A stretch of DNA of 64,000 nucleotides from contig DDFF01000012.1 in NCBI GenBank assembly GCA_002337045.1, positions 62,001 through 126,000 of the forward strand, written 5' to 3'. Source of the stretch: Bacteroidetes bacterium UBA1935 (lineage in GTDB: Bacteria; Bacteroidota; Bacteroidia; Chitinophagales; Chitinophagaceae). The number at the start of each line of letters is the position of its first letter. Within the stretch, counting starts at the first letter, position 1. Below the pieces are notes generated by a model. The model worked only from the letters and a program-made list of their open reading frames with translations, ran no database searches and had not been told where the DNA came from. Made by a program: the position numbers and the translations under genes. Of the stretch, positions 8,750 through 16,998 are shown in pieces.

Positions 8750-11364
8750 TTGAAGATTCTGTTTGTATATGTTTCATACACATTCCTTATTTCTTCATCT
8801 TTTTCTTCTTTCTGCATCAGTTCTATTGTCTTCTTAAGACGTTGAAGTCTTACATTAGCCCTGTCTCTGTCAATGCTATTGGTTGTATTATCCTTCAATA
8901 GTTGTTTGTAGGCACTTGCTACCATTATCAGATACAATCCTTCTGACTGCCTGTAGCTTTTTATAGCTTCATCTTTTACTACTACTGTAAACAGACCAAT
9001 CCCTCTTTCAAACGCATCATCATTGCGTACCCTATCTATATACATAGAAAGCGCGTTAGCAAAGCTTAGTCTATCTCTTCCATAATAGTAATTGGCTTTT
9101 TCTTCAAAAAGTTTGATATCATCATCATTACCACGTTCACCAATCACTTCCCAGATAATATTTTCCAATTCACCTGCAGGTTGCGTATAGTAGTATTTTT
9201 TAGCCAGCGAATAGGCTGTGTCTTTATCCATTCGATTGAGCGCACTTAAAGAGGCCCCGGCAACTGCATAAGAACTATCTGATACAGATTCCAGCATCAG
9301 GTCTTTTGAATTATTATCCTTCCAATACCCCAATGTGTATATAGCCCTTGCTCTGGTTTGGTTATTCGGGTCGTTGGTGGCTACATATCTTACATCTGCT
9401 TTCCACTTCTCTTGCAGCTTAGTATTGGTTATCGGGGTTAGCAAACTTACTGCCACTTCTCTTACATAAGCATCCTTATCTTTCAGTGCCGTATTAATAA
9501 TCTCTTGATTACTTGCATCATCTATATCCTTCCCTATCTGTTCAATACTCTTCAACCGGCTTACAATGTCATCTCCGCTTACTTTGTATGTATTAAGCCA
9601 TTCAGCAGCGGTTTTATTTTCTTCTATAGTGCCTACTACCCAATGGTATACGTCTGGTATTATCAATGGTTTCACCCCATTTTTGTAGGGGTATGTGAAC
9701 ACTTTGTTCTTCGTTTCAAGCAGCCAATCTTCTGTATTTCTTTCGTTACCGTATACAATATCCGTTTTGAATGGTAGAATGAATACACCCTCTTTTTGCT
9801 TCTGGGTAACCTCTACCTTCAGCTGCTTTTGTTCATCATCATAAGTGTATTTAATATCCAGTTGTGGATGCCCACCTCTGTAGTACCATTGATTGAAGAA
9901 CCAGTTCCAGTCTTTTCCTGTTGCTTCTTCTACAGCCAATCTCCATTGTGTAGCTTCCGCAGGCTTTAGAGCATTACGAGTAAGGTATACCATCATAGCT
10001 CTGGAGAAGGCTTCGTCTCCCATTAGCTGATGCAGATAGTGCAGAATGACACTGCCTTTTTGATAGGACACCCTATCAAACATATCCTCTTTATCACGAT
10101 AATGAAAACGAACCAGTGGTTCTGTACTGTTACTACCCAGATATGCATTCAGATCATCTCTGATTGTTTTGTCAACAGAAGATTTGCCATATCTATACCT
10201 GCGCCACAACTGCTCTCCGTAGGTAGCAAAAGACTCATTCAGTGTAAGATTAGACCATGATTCGGCTGTTACATAGTCCCCAAACCATTGGTGGAATAAC
10301 TCATGTGCAACGATATCATCATTATCTGCGTCTGCAATTTCCCTATGGTTCTTGTTCATAAACTCACCAAACGTACTGGCACTGGTATTTTCCATTGCAC
10401 CGGAGATATAATCCCTCACTACCACTTGGCTATACTTATTCCAAGGATATGCCACGCCAGTTACCTGCGAAAAATAATCAATCATATCAGGTGTATTCCT
10501 GAAGATATCTTTTGCATAGGGTGCAAATCTGGGCTCCACATAATAACTAACTTCCCTGCCCAATTTTGTTTCCCTGTCTTTTATCACCTCATATTTACCT
10601 ATAGCAAATGTCATTGCGTATACCTGTATAGGGCTATGCATACTCCATATATCTTTTCGCATACCACCAGCAAGTGGTTCGTGTTTTAGTAATACACCAT
10701 TACTAAGGGTGGTTAAACTATCAGGCACAGTAAGTTCAATCCGAGTAGCTGTGCGCTGATTAGGCTTATCAATGGTTGGTACCCAATGGCTGTTCGATTC
10801 CGTTTCACCTTGCGTCCATATCTGCGCAGGCTTTCCTGCAATTGCATAATCTGTATTTATAAAATACAATCCCCTATCATCGTTTATAGCTTTGCTGCCA
10901 CCACCTGCAGTTGCATATGGCATTGCTTTGTATTTAATATAAATATGTATTTGACTATCTCTTGTTACAGGCTTATTGAATCGAAGCGTTAATTTATCAT
11001 TTGCATACTTGTGAGACGTAATATTATTCCAACTACCACTGTTCCATTCCACTGCATCTATACGCATACTTTTAGCATCCAATACCAACGAATCTGTTGC
11101 ATAGAAATACGGCATCAATTGCAGTCTTGCCTCACCATCTGCAGTTTTCCCTTTCCAGTCGAAGCTGAGTGAAACATGCGTATATGTAATCTCCCATTCT
11201 TTAGCAGTTGTTGCTCTGTATATAGTATAGGGATTGTTCTTAGCGCTTACACTTATTTCATTAAGCGTAACCTTCTGTTTGATAACTTTTTTGCTGCTGC
11301 AAGAACTTACAATAAATGCCATTAATAAGCTTGCGCAAAACAATATATTAGAATAAAATCTCAT
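8746..11364 (-). CDS. M1-family zinc aminopeptidase, lipoprotein
   Basis: The 872-residue product starts with a lipoprotein signal (VSSC, Cys22). It carries the M1 hallmarks: the exopeptidase motif GAMEN at about residue 320, then the zinc site HELFHQ and its second ligand in NESFATYGEQLW near 355-380. The C-terminal part has a HEAT-like helical domain. It would cleave N-terminal residues from peptides at the cell surface or in the periplasm. It is transcribed alone and converges on coaE. Confidence 0.93.
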   Translation of the reverse strand: MRFYSNILFCASLLMAFIVSSCSSKKVIKQKVTLNEISVSAKNNPYTIYRATTAKEWEITYTHVSLSFDWKGKTADGEARLQLMPYFYATDSLVLDAKSMRIDAVEWNSGSWNNITSHKYANDKLTLRFNKPVTRDSQIHIYIKYKAMPYATAGGGSKAINDDRGLYFINTDYAIAGKPAQIWTQGETESNSHWVPTIDKPNQRTATRIELTVPDSLTTLSNGVLLKHEPLAGGMRKDIWSMHSPIQVYAMTFAIGKYEVIKDRETKLGREVSYYVEPRFAPYAKDIFRNTPDMIDYFSQVTGVAYPWNKYSQVVVRDYISGAMENTSASTFGEFMNKNHREIADADNDDIVAHELFHQWFGDYVTAESWSNLTLNESFATYGEQLWRRYRYGKSSVDKTIRDDLNAYLGSNSTEPLVRFHYRDKEDMFDRVSYQKGSVILHYLHQLMGDEAFSRAMMVYLTRNALKPAEATQWRLAVEEATGKDWNWFFNQWYYRGGHPQLDIKYTYDDEQKQLKVEVTQKQKEGVFILPFKTDIVYGNERNTEDWLLETKNKVFTYPYKNGVKPLIIPDVYHWVVGTIEENKTAAEWLNTYKVSGDDIVSRLKSIEQIGKDIDDASNQEIINTALKDKDAYVREVAVSLLTPITNTKLQEKWKADVRYVATNDPNNQTRARAIYTLGYWKDNNSKDLMLESVSDSSYAVAGASLSALNRMDKDTAYSLAKKYYYTQPAGELENIIWEVIGERGNDDDIKLFEEKANYYYGRDRLSFANALSMYIDRVRNDDAFERGIGLFTVVVKDEAIKSYRQSEGLYLIMVASAYKQLLKDNTTNSIDRDRANVRLQRLKKTIELMQKEEKDEEIRNVYETYTNRIFN

Positions 11365-11481
11365 TAAAAACGTTAATTACACGCTAAAATAGTGTTTAAA
11401 AGCCGTCTTATTACCCCCCAAACAGGGTAAAATGACCGCTTATTTATATTCAGAAAATGCAGTTAGCCAACGTTTATTGAT

Positions 11482-11489
11482 TATTTTTG
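11482..11489 (+). promoter_or_regulatory. Promoter -7 element close to the biotin carrier gene
   Basis: TATTTTTG fits TAnnTTTG and ends nine bases before the ATG at 11499, predicting a very short 5' UTR. No clear -33 element is seen. Confidence 0.5.
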
Positions 11490-11498
11490 CGACTCGAT

Positions 11499-11999
11499 AT
11501 GCTACAGACGACTATCAATAACAAAAGTAACTTTGCAGTAGACCAGGTAGATGGCCAATGGATGATAAATGATTCACCTGCTGTTTTGGATATTCAAGTT
11601 CAATCAAATGGCTTGATAAGCTTATTGCTCGACAATAAAAGCTACACAGCAACTGTTGAAAAAGTAGATACGAAAGCAAAGGAACTGGTGTTGAAAATTG
11701 ATGGTCAGCCATATACAGTAGCCATCAAAGAACCAATTGATCAATTACTTAGCAGCATGGGTCTAGACCTGAAGGCTATGCAAAAAATAGAGCCTGTAAA
11801 AGCACCAATGCCAGGCATGGTACTGAAAGTACTGGTAGAACCGGGGCAACAGATAAATAAAGGCGATGGTCTGCTGATATTGGAAGCCATGAAGATGGAA
11901 AACGTATTGAAAGCAACAGGTCCTGCAACCGTAAAAGCTATCAAAATAAACGAACGTACCGCTGTAGAAAAAGGTACTATACTAATAGAACTGGAATAA
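11499..11999 (+). CDS. Biotin carboxyl carrier protein (biotinyl domain protein)
   Basis: The product is 166 residues. Its C-terminal biotinyl domain has the canonical site EAMKMEN, with Lys132 as the biotinylated residue, preceded by APMPGMVLKVLVEPGQQI. It would carry CO2 between a biotin carboxylase and a carboxyltransferase. The N-terminal half resembles carriers paired with acyl-CoA (propionyl/methylcrotonyl) carboxylases rather than classical AccB, but the partners are not in the window, so no symbol is given. ATG 11499 is preferred over an in-frame TTG at 11487, which overlaps the promoter element. Confidence 0.88.
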   Translation: MLQTTINNKSNFAVDQVDGQWMINDSPAVLDIQVQSNGLISLLLDNKSYTATVEKVDTKAKELVLKIDGQPYTVAIKEPIDQLLSSMGLDLKAMQKIEPVKAPMPGMVLKVLVEPGQQINKGDGLLILEAMKMENVLKATGPATVKAIKINERTAVEKGTILIELE

Positions 12000-12007
12000 A
12001 AAACACA

Positions 12008-12955
12008 TTGAGACACCTCTATACATACATAACGCTCCTATTGCTACTGTTGGCTGGCAACACCTTTGCCAATGGTTTCTCTTATGTTTACATACAGGGC
12101 GATAAACAAACGCCTTTTTATGTAAAGTTTGAAGATGAAATGATGCCCCGATATGGCAAAAACTATTGTATCATTTCTCAACTAGCGCCCGGCCCAGTAA
12201 AAGTGCAGATACTCTTTCAGCAAAACATATACCCTGCACAAACTTTTACCATACAAGTACCCGAAAATGGTTGCAGAGGTTTTCTGCTTACAAGAAAAAA
12301 TGATGAATTTTCTCTCTATGACCTGCAAGAACAGTTTTACCTGCCTGCCGGCAACAGTATAGACGACGATAAGATACAGGGAACAAAACCTGTGAAAGAA
12401 TACCAACCCGCCTACCCTCAACCAGAACAAAAAGTAACTAATATAGCCCAATTGAAGGCTGTTGAAGGTGAAGAACGTGTAGAACAATCTGTAAGTAAAG
12501 CTACCCCAACTAACATCCCTGAAAACAATGAGCCCACTGTAAATACTAAACACGTGAACGGCCCTGAATTTGTAGATTTTGAAATAGACAATAACCAGAA
12601 AGCAACAAATAAAGGCACCGTAAGAACAAACGACCAGTACAAGGGACAAGTTTCTGTACCAAACAGCGATTGCCCTAAGGCGATTGATTTAGATTTTTTT
12701 GAAGCCATTCAGAAAAAAGCAACTGATAAGTCTGATAAAAACCGTCTTAAATATCTGCTTGAAAAAACTGAAGGGAATTGCTTTACTACCAATCAGGCAC
12801 GCATACTGGCTCGTACCCTTAAAAACGATCCTGAGCGTTATACCTTCTTAAAGAAAGTATACTCTCGTATTACAGATCAGGCAAAGTTTCCTGCACTGGA
12901 AAGCTTACTAACAACACAAGAATGGAAAGGCTATTTCAGGCTTATCCTTCCATAA
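12008..12955 (+). CDS. Secreted DUF4476 protein, TTG start
   Basis: The 315-residue product has a signal peptide (RHLYTYITLLLLLLAGNTFA) right after a TTG codon. No ATG exists upstream before the in-frame stop at 11933, so TTG is the start. An N-terminal beta domain (about residues 22-110) is followed by a low-complexity polar linker. A C-terminal DUF4476-like helical domain comes last (FFEAIQKKATDKSDKNRLKY to the end). DUF4476 is a Bacteroidota family of unknown function; a second copy is at 59575-60354. The gene starts nine bases after the biotin carrier gene. Confidence 0.8.
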   Translation: MRHLYTYITLLLLLLAGNTFANGFSYVYIQGDKQTPFYVKFEDEMMPRYGKNYCIISQLAPGPVKVQILFQQNIYPAQTFTIQVPENGCRGFLLTRKNDEFSLYDLQEQFYLPAGNSIDDDKIQGTKPVKEYQPAYPQPEQKVTNIAQLKAVEGEERVEQSVSKATPTNIPENNEPTVNTKHVNGPEFVDFEIDNNQKATNKGTVRTNDQYKGQVSVPNSDCPKAIDLDFFEAIQKKATDKSDKNRLKYLLEKTEGNCFTTNQARILARTLKNDPERYTFLKKVYSRITDQAKFPALESLLTTQEWKGYFRLILP

Positions 12956-12964
12956 TAAAAAAAC

Positions 12965-13492
12965 ATGAAAAAGAGCATATTACTCATTGCATTACCTATT
13001 ACTTTAGCTGCATGCAGCCAAAGTAAAGAAGATATGATTGCCGGCAAATGGCATGCTGTCAAGGTTGACAACCCACAGCAAGATTCTTTTTTTGCAGAGC
13101 AGGAAAGATTTCTTGATACGTTTGGTAAAGCTGGTGATGCAGCTGCCAATATTGCAATATATGGCTTCAGCAATGTAGACAGTGCACGCGAGTCGTTAAA
13201 AGCGCAGTTGAAAGACTACAAAGCAATGCAACAACACTCTGTTGAAAATACCATATTCAACTTCGATAAAAAAGGTACTGCTATCATGGACTTCAGCGGT
13301 CAGGTTGACACCGTTAAGTGGTCTATTGACAAAGAAGGTAAATACCTTACACTGGAAGAATCTAAAAAATCGGAAGCAGCTACAGCCATCAAAATGGAGG
13401 TTTTAGAACTTACCAAAGAGGCATTGAAACTGAAGTTTACAGACAACGGAGGTACCAGCACCGTTTCTTTTAAACCAGCAAGCAAGAAATAA
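12965..13492 (+). CDS. Small lipoprotein, lipocalin-like, unknown function
   Basis: The 175-residue product has a lipoprotein signal (LAAC, Cys17), followed by MIAGKWHAV, the type of start seen in lipocalin-like and DUF4923/DUF4488 lipoproteins of this phylum. The C-terminal half alternates short beta strands, for example GTAIMDFSGQVDTVKWSID. It lies 10 bases after the DUF4476 gene and is probably co-transcribed with it. I do not recognise the exact family. Confidence 0.75.
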   Translation: MKKSILLIALPITLAACSQSKEDMIAGKWHAVKVDNPQQDSFFAEQERFLDTFGKAGDAAANIAIYGFSNVDSARESLKAQLKDYKAMQQHSVENTIFNFDKKGTAIMDFSGQVDTVKWSIDKEGKYLTLEESKKSEAATAIKMEVLELTKEALKLKFTDNGGTSTVSFKPASKK

Positions 13493-13557
13493 CCCCTGAA
13501 TCACTATCTTTACCAACCATTTTTGAACAAGAACAAATAAAACCAAGTAAGATATTT

Positions 13558-14544
13558 ATGAGCCGCATTATCTCATTCAGGCAGGCACTAAGGGAAGCAA
13601 TGCAGGAAGAAATGCGTCGTGACGACAGCATTTTTCTGATGGGTGAAGAAGTAGCACAATACAATGGCGCATATAAAGTGAGTCAGGGTATGCTGGATGA
13701 ATTTGGTCCGCGCCGTATTTTGGATACACCGATTGCAGAGCTTGGTTTTGCAGCCATAGCTGTGGGTGCATCTACAAACGGCACACGCCCTATCGTAGAG
13801 TTCATGACATGGAACTTTGCTGTATTGGCATTGGATCAGATACTGAACCACGCTGCTAAAATGGTATCAATGAGTGGCGGCCAGTTTAGTTGCCCTATCG
13901 TTTTCCGTGGCCCTAACGGTTCTGCAGGCCAGTTGGGTGCTCAGCACTCTCAGGCTTTTGAGAGCTGGTATGCAAACATCCCGGGCTTGAAGGTAATTTC
14001 TGTTTCCAACCCATATGATGCAAAAGGCTTGCTGAAATCTGCTATCCGCGATCAGGATCCAGTTGTCTTTATGGAAAGTGAAGTAATGTATGGTGATGAA
14101 GGTGAAGTACCAGAAGAAGAATACCTGATACCAATAGGTAAAGCAGACATCAAACGTGCGGGTACAGATGTTACCATCGTTTCTTTCAATAAAATGATGA
14201 AAGTAGCACTTGGTGCCGCAGAAGAATTGGCTAAAGAAGGCATCAGTGCAGAGGTGATAGACCTACGCACCATCCGCCCGCTGGACTGGCACACTATCGT
14301 AGAATCTGTTAAGAAAACAAACAGGCTGGTAATTGTTGAAGAACAATGGCCGTTTGCTTCTGTATCTTCGGAAATAAGCTACCGTGTACAAAAAGAAGCA
14401 TTCGACTATCTGGATGCTCCTATTCGCCGCATTACTTCTGCAGACACAAATATGCACTATGCACCAACACTGGTTGCTGCATATCTGCCGGACGTAGCAC
14501 GTACTGTCAAACTGGTAAAAGAAGTGATGTACATGGCTAAGTAA
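13558..14544 (+). CDS. pdhB: Pyruvate dehydrogenase E1 component, beta subunit
   Basis: The 328-residue product is a full-length transketolase-like E1 beta chain. Visible signatures are FLMGEEVAQYNGAYKVSQGM (ThDP-contacting Glu), IVFRGPNGSAGQLGAQHSQ, and the C-terminal domain start VTIVSFNKMMKVALGAAEEL. With the alpha subunit it decarboxylates pyruvate and acetylates lipoyl-E2. The alpha and E2 genes are not adjacent, so the complex is encoded at split loci. A bidirectional terminator follows. Confidence 0.95.
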   Translation: MSRIISFRQALREAMQEEMRRDDSIFLMGEEVAQYNGAYKVSQGMLDEFGPRRILDTPIAELGFAAIAVGASTNGTRPIVEFMTWNFAVLALDQILNHAAKMVSMSGGQFSCPIVFRGPNGSAGQLGAQHSQAFESWYANIPGLKVISVSNPYDAKGLLKSAIRDQDPVVFMESEVMYGDEGEVPEEEYLIPIGKADIKRAGTDVTIVSFNKMMKVALGAAEELAKEGISAEVIDLRTIRPLDWHTIVESVKKTNRLVIVEEQWPFASVSSEISYRVQKEAFDYLDAPIRRITSADTNMHYAPTLVAAYLPDVARTVKLVKEVMYMAK

Positions 14545-14566
14545 TCCATATAACACTTTTATAATA

Positions 14567-14595
14567 AAAATCCCCTTGCTATGCGAGGGGATTTT
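14567..14595. terminator. Bidirectional terminator between pdhB and the PadR-linked gene
   Basis: The stem CCCCTTGC/GCGAGGGG with loop TAT is flanked by A and T runs. It overlaps the last codons and stop of the minus-strand gene at 14579, so one hairpin serves both convergent genes. Confidence 0.85.
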
Positions 14596-15292
14596 CGTTT
14601 GGATGAAATGACTTGAATTCTTCGTAGTCTTTTTTAGCTTCTTTCAAGAGTTTTATGGAGGCGATGTAGTGTATTGTAAAACACGCAGCTATTAAAGCAA
14701 TGACGAGAGAACTCAATAAGATGCGTTTGGGAGAATCTGTCATACTTGTTGGTAAAAACATCCACATAGTATAAGGGGTAAATGCAATTACCATTCTGGC
14801 AATATGTGTATGGTAGCTTTTCTTCAGGTCTTTACTGATTTGTGATAGCTTATACAACTCAACTATGAGCATTACTAACCAAACACAAATACCTACAACA
14901 TTTTCCTCAAACAGCCAGTCTGTATGCTTATTTACAAATGCCCATACTGATGTTGCATACACTGCATAGCCCAACCCTGTTAAGACAATCATTAAACGAA
15001 TATTACTCAATACAGCCTTTACCTCACTCCAATATATATTCTTATACCTGCGCCTTGTAAAAACATCAAGCGATGCTTTGATGCTGTAGAACCCATTATA
15101 GCCAAATGCGTTGTGTGCTTCCTTCATCGCTTCTTCAAGGCTCATTCCGGGCTTTGCACTCAGCTTATCTTCTACCTTGCAAGCAAAGTGGTCCAGTATT
15201 TCCATCATTACTTCAGGCTCTCTGAAACCACGTTTGTAGATGAAGTACCTGAGTTCTTTTAATTGTTCCTGTGATAATTTGATTTTATCCAT
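14579..15292 (-). CDS. PadR-linked membrane protein, unknown function
   Basis: The 237-residue product has a cytoplasmic helical N-terminal part (about residues 1-85, with EPEVMMEILDHFACKVEDKL) resembling the permease-prefix/DUF1700-like domains that follow PadR regulators. About four transmembrane helices come next. Its start overlaps the PadR gene by eight bases, so translation is coupled. Pairs of this sort usually form a regulator and membrane-partner module, but the signal is unknown. Confidence 0.75.
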   Translation of the reverse strand: MDKIKLSQEQLKELRYFIYKRGFREPEVMMEILDHFACKVEDKLSAKPGMSLEEAMKEAHNAFGYNGFYSIKASLDVFTRRRYKNIYWSEVKAVLSNIRLMIVLTGLGYAVYATSVWAFVNKHTDWLFEENVVGICVWLVMLIVELYKLSQISKDLKKSYHTHIARMVIAFTPYTMWMFLPTSMTDSPKRILLSSLVIALIAACFTIHYIASIKLLKEAKKDYEEFKSFHPNENPLA

Positions 15293-15623
15293 TTACAATC
15301 TTCGGGTTTAGAATTAATTGAACGGAATTGAGCGCTTCCTTTAGTGCGCTTATTTTATTGGCTGTTTCCTTCTTTCCTTTTTTCGTAAGCGTATAGTACT
15401 TACGCATTCTGCCATCTACCATCTCGCTAGTAGTAGTCAGTATATCATCTGCCACCAACTTGTGCAGTGCCGGGTACAACGCGGCCTCCGTTATATTCAT
15501 TTTGTTGGCAGTAATTTCTTTTACAGCTTTGGTCATCTCATAGCCATACATCCTGCCATTATCTTCCAATAGCTTCATTATAATTGTGGTGAGGCTGCCC
15601 TTTACTACCTGGTTTTGTTCCAT
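15285..15623 (-). CDS. PadR-family transcriptional regulator
   Basis: The 112-residue winged-helix protein has the PadR signature: KGSLTTIIMKLLEDNGRMYGYEM at the N-terminus, TEAALYPALHKLVADDIL for the recognition helix and wing, and GRMRKYYTLTKKGKK at the C-terminus. PadR proteins repress by binding palindromes and are released by small ligands. The ATG at 15623 is chosen; a GTG at 15638 is also in frame but lies in a palindrome that looks like an operator. Confidence 0.92.
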   Translation of the reverse strand: MEQNQVVKGSLTTIIMKLLEDNGRMYGYEMTKAVKEITANKMNITEAALYPALHKLVADDILTTTSEMVDGRMRKYYTLTKKGKKETANKISALKEALNSVQLILNPKIVNG

Positions 15624-15637
15624 TTTGAAACCATACA

Positions 15638-15652
15638 CCTAATTTAATTAGG
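15638..15652 (-). promoter_or_regulatory. Palindromic operator candidate upstream of padR
   Basis: CCTAATTTAATTAGG is a perfect 7-bp inverted repeat around one base. It lies between the predicted transcription start and the padR ATG, the place expected for autorepression. Binding by this PadR is inferred. Confidence 0.5.
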
Positions 15653-15663
15653 CATACGCATAA

Positions 15664-15695
15664 CAAATTTAGGCATATTGTTTTTATTTTCCAAA
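15664..15695 (-). promoter_or_regulatory. Promoter of the padR operon
   Basis: On the minus strand, TTTG (15692-15695), a 20-base spacer and TAAATTTG (15664-15671) match the Bacteroidota consensus. The start site would fall just before the palindrome at 15638-15652. Confidence 0.65.
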
Positions 15696-15740
15696 ACTCC
15701 TGCTTTTAAACACTAAATTTGCCCATCTTGATATAGGCAA

Positions 15741-16997
15741 ATGACTACTAAACTGGAAACCAAAGTAATAATAATAGGTGCAGGACCGGCAGGGGCAGGC
15801 ACTTCAGTATACCTTACACAGGCAGGCATCCAACACATTATTATAGACAAGGCAGTTTTCCCCAGAGACAAGGTATGTGGTGATGCATGTAGTGGTAAGA
15901 CAGCATTTGTAATGCGCAAAGCAAACCCACAATGGCTGGAGGAAGTATTCAATCAGGCAGATAAGTTTACACCAAGTCACGGCATTATTTTCGTTGCTCC
16001 AAACGGCAAGTCGCTCAATATACCTTACAATCCTAATCGCAAACCCGACGAGCAAGCTCCGGGTTTCACTACCCCGCGTATGGTTTTCGACAATTTCCTG
16101 TTCGAGAAACTGCCGTCGCAGTATAACACTATTTATCAGGGTGCTGATATCAAAGAGATTAAAAGAAATAGCAACAATACTATTACTGTAGTATTTGTAA
16201 AAGATAACGAAACAGTAGAAGTAACTGCTCCAATGATTATCGGCGCAGACGGAGACAAAGGCATTACCCGTAAAACACTGCTTACAGAACACTCCTCTGC
16301 AAAAGCATACGCAGTAGGATTAAGAGCATATTATACAGGTATAACAGGCCTTAATAAAGAGAATTTTATAGAGTTGCATTTCTTACCCGAAATGCTCCCA
16401 GGTTATCTATGGATATTCCCTATGCCGAATGGCATAGCGAATGTTGGTGTTGGTATTTTGTCGGATGTTATCCGCAAGAAAAAGATAAACCTGCGAGAGC
16501 AAATGCTGCATGCCATCAAAACCAATCCGGACATCAGCCCACGCTTTGCAAATGCTACGTTGGTTGATAAAATACAAGGTTGGGGGCTGCCAATGGGTAT
16601 GGAACAGCTACCGGTGTCAGGAGACAACTTCATGCTGACAGGCGATGCAGCGAGCCTTGTAGATCCGTTTAGCGGAGAAGGTATAGGCAATGCATTGTAT
16701 AGTGGAATGCTGGCAGCCTACGCTACTGAAAAAGCATTGAAAGAGGGCAAGTATAACCGCAGCTTCCTGAAAACAGAATATGATGATGTACTATACAAAC
16801 GTTTGGGAGATGAGTTGAAAATCAGCTCTACTCTCCAACGTCTGTGTCGCTTCCCATGGCTGTTCAACTTTGTTGTAAACAAAGCTAATAAGAGCAAATC
16901 ACTCAGTGATACCATCAGCTGTATGTTTACTGATATGGACCTGAGAGACAAACTGCGTAAGCCATCATTCTACCTGAATATATTATTCAACAGATAA
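15741..16997 (+). CDS. Geranylgeranyl reductase-family FAD-dependent oxidoreductase
   Basis: The 418-residue flavoprotein has an N-terminal Rossmann FAD motif (IIIGAGPAGAGTSVYL), then KVCGDACSG typical of the geranylgeranyl-reductase family. The second FAD motif is MLTGDAASLVDPFSGEGIGNA at about residue 295. Members saturate polyprenyl chains or act on related lipids; the substrate here is unknown. A TAAATTTG element at 15714-15721 could be the -7 box. Divergent from padR, and its stop nearly abuts the convergent subtilase stop (one base apart). Confidence 0.88.
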   Translation: MTTKLETKVIIIGAGPAGAGTSVYLTQAGIQHIIIDKAVFPRDKVCGDACSGKTAFVMRKANPQWLEEVFNQADKFTPSHGIIFVAPNGKSLNIPYNPNRKPDEQAPGFTTPRMVFDNFLFEKLPSQYNTIYQGADIKEIKRNSNNTITVVFVKDNETVEVTAPMIIGADGDKGITRKTLLTEHSSAKAYAVGLRAYYTGITGLNKENFIELHFLPEMLPGYLWIFPMPNGIANVGVGILSDVIRKKKINLREQMLHAIKTNPDISPRFANATLVDKIQGWGLPMGMEQLPVSGDNFMLTGDAASLVDPFSGEGIGNALYSGMLAAYATEKALKEGKYNRSFLKTEYDDVLYKRLGDELKISSTLQRLCRFPWLFNFVVNKANKSKSLSDTISCMFTDMDLRDKLRKPSFYLNILFNR

Positions 16998-16998
16998 C

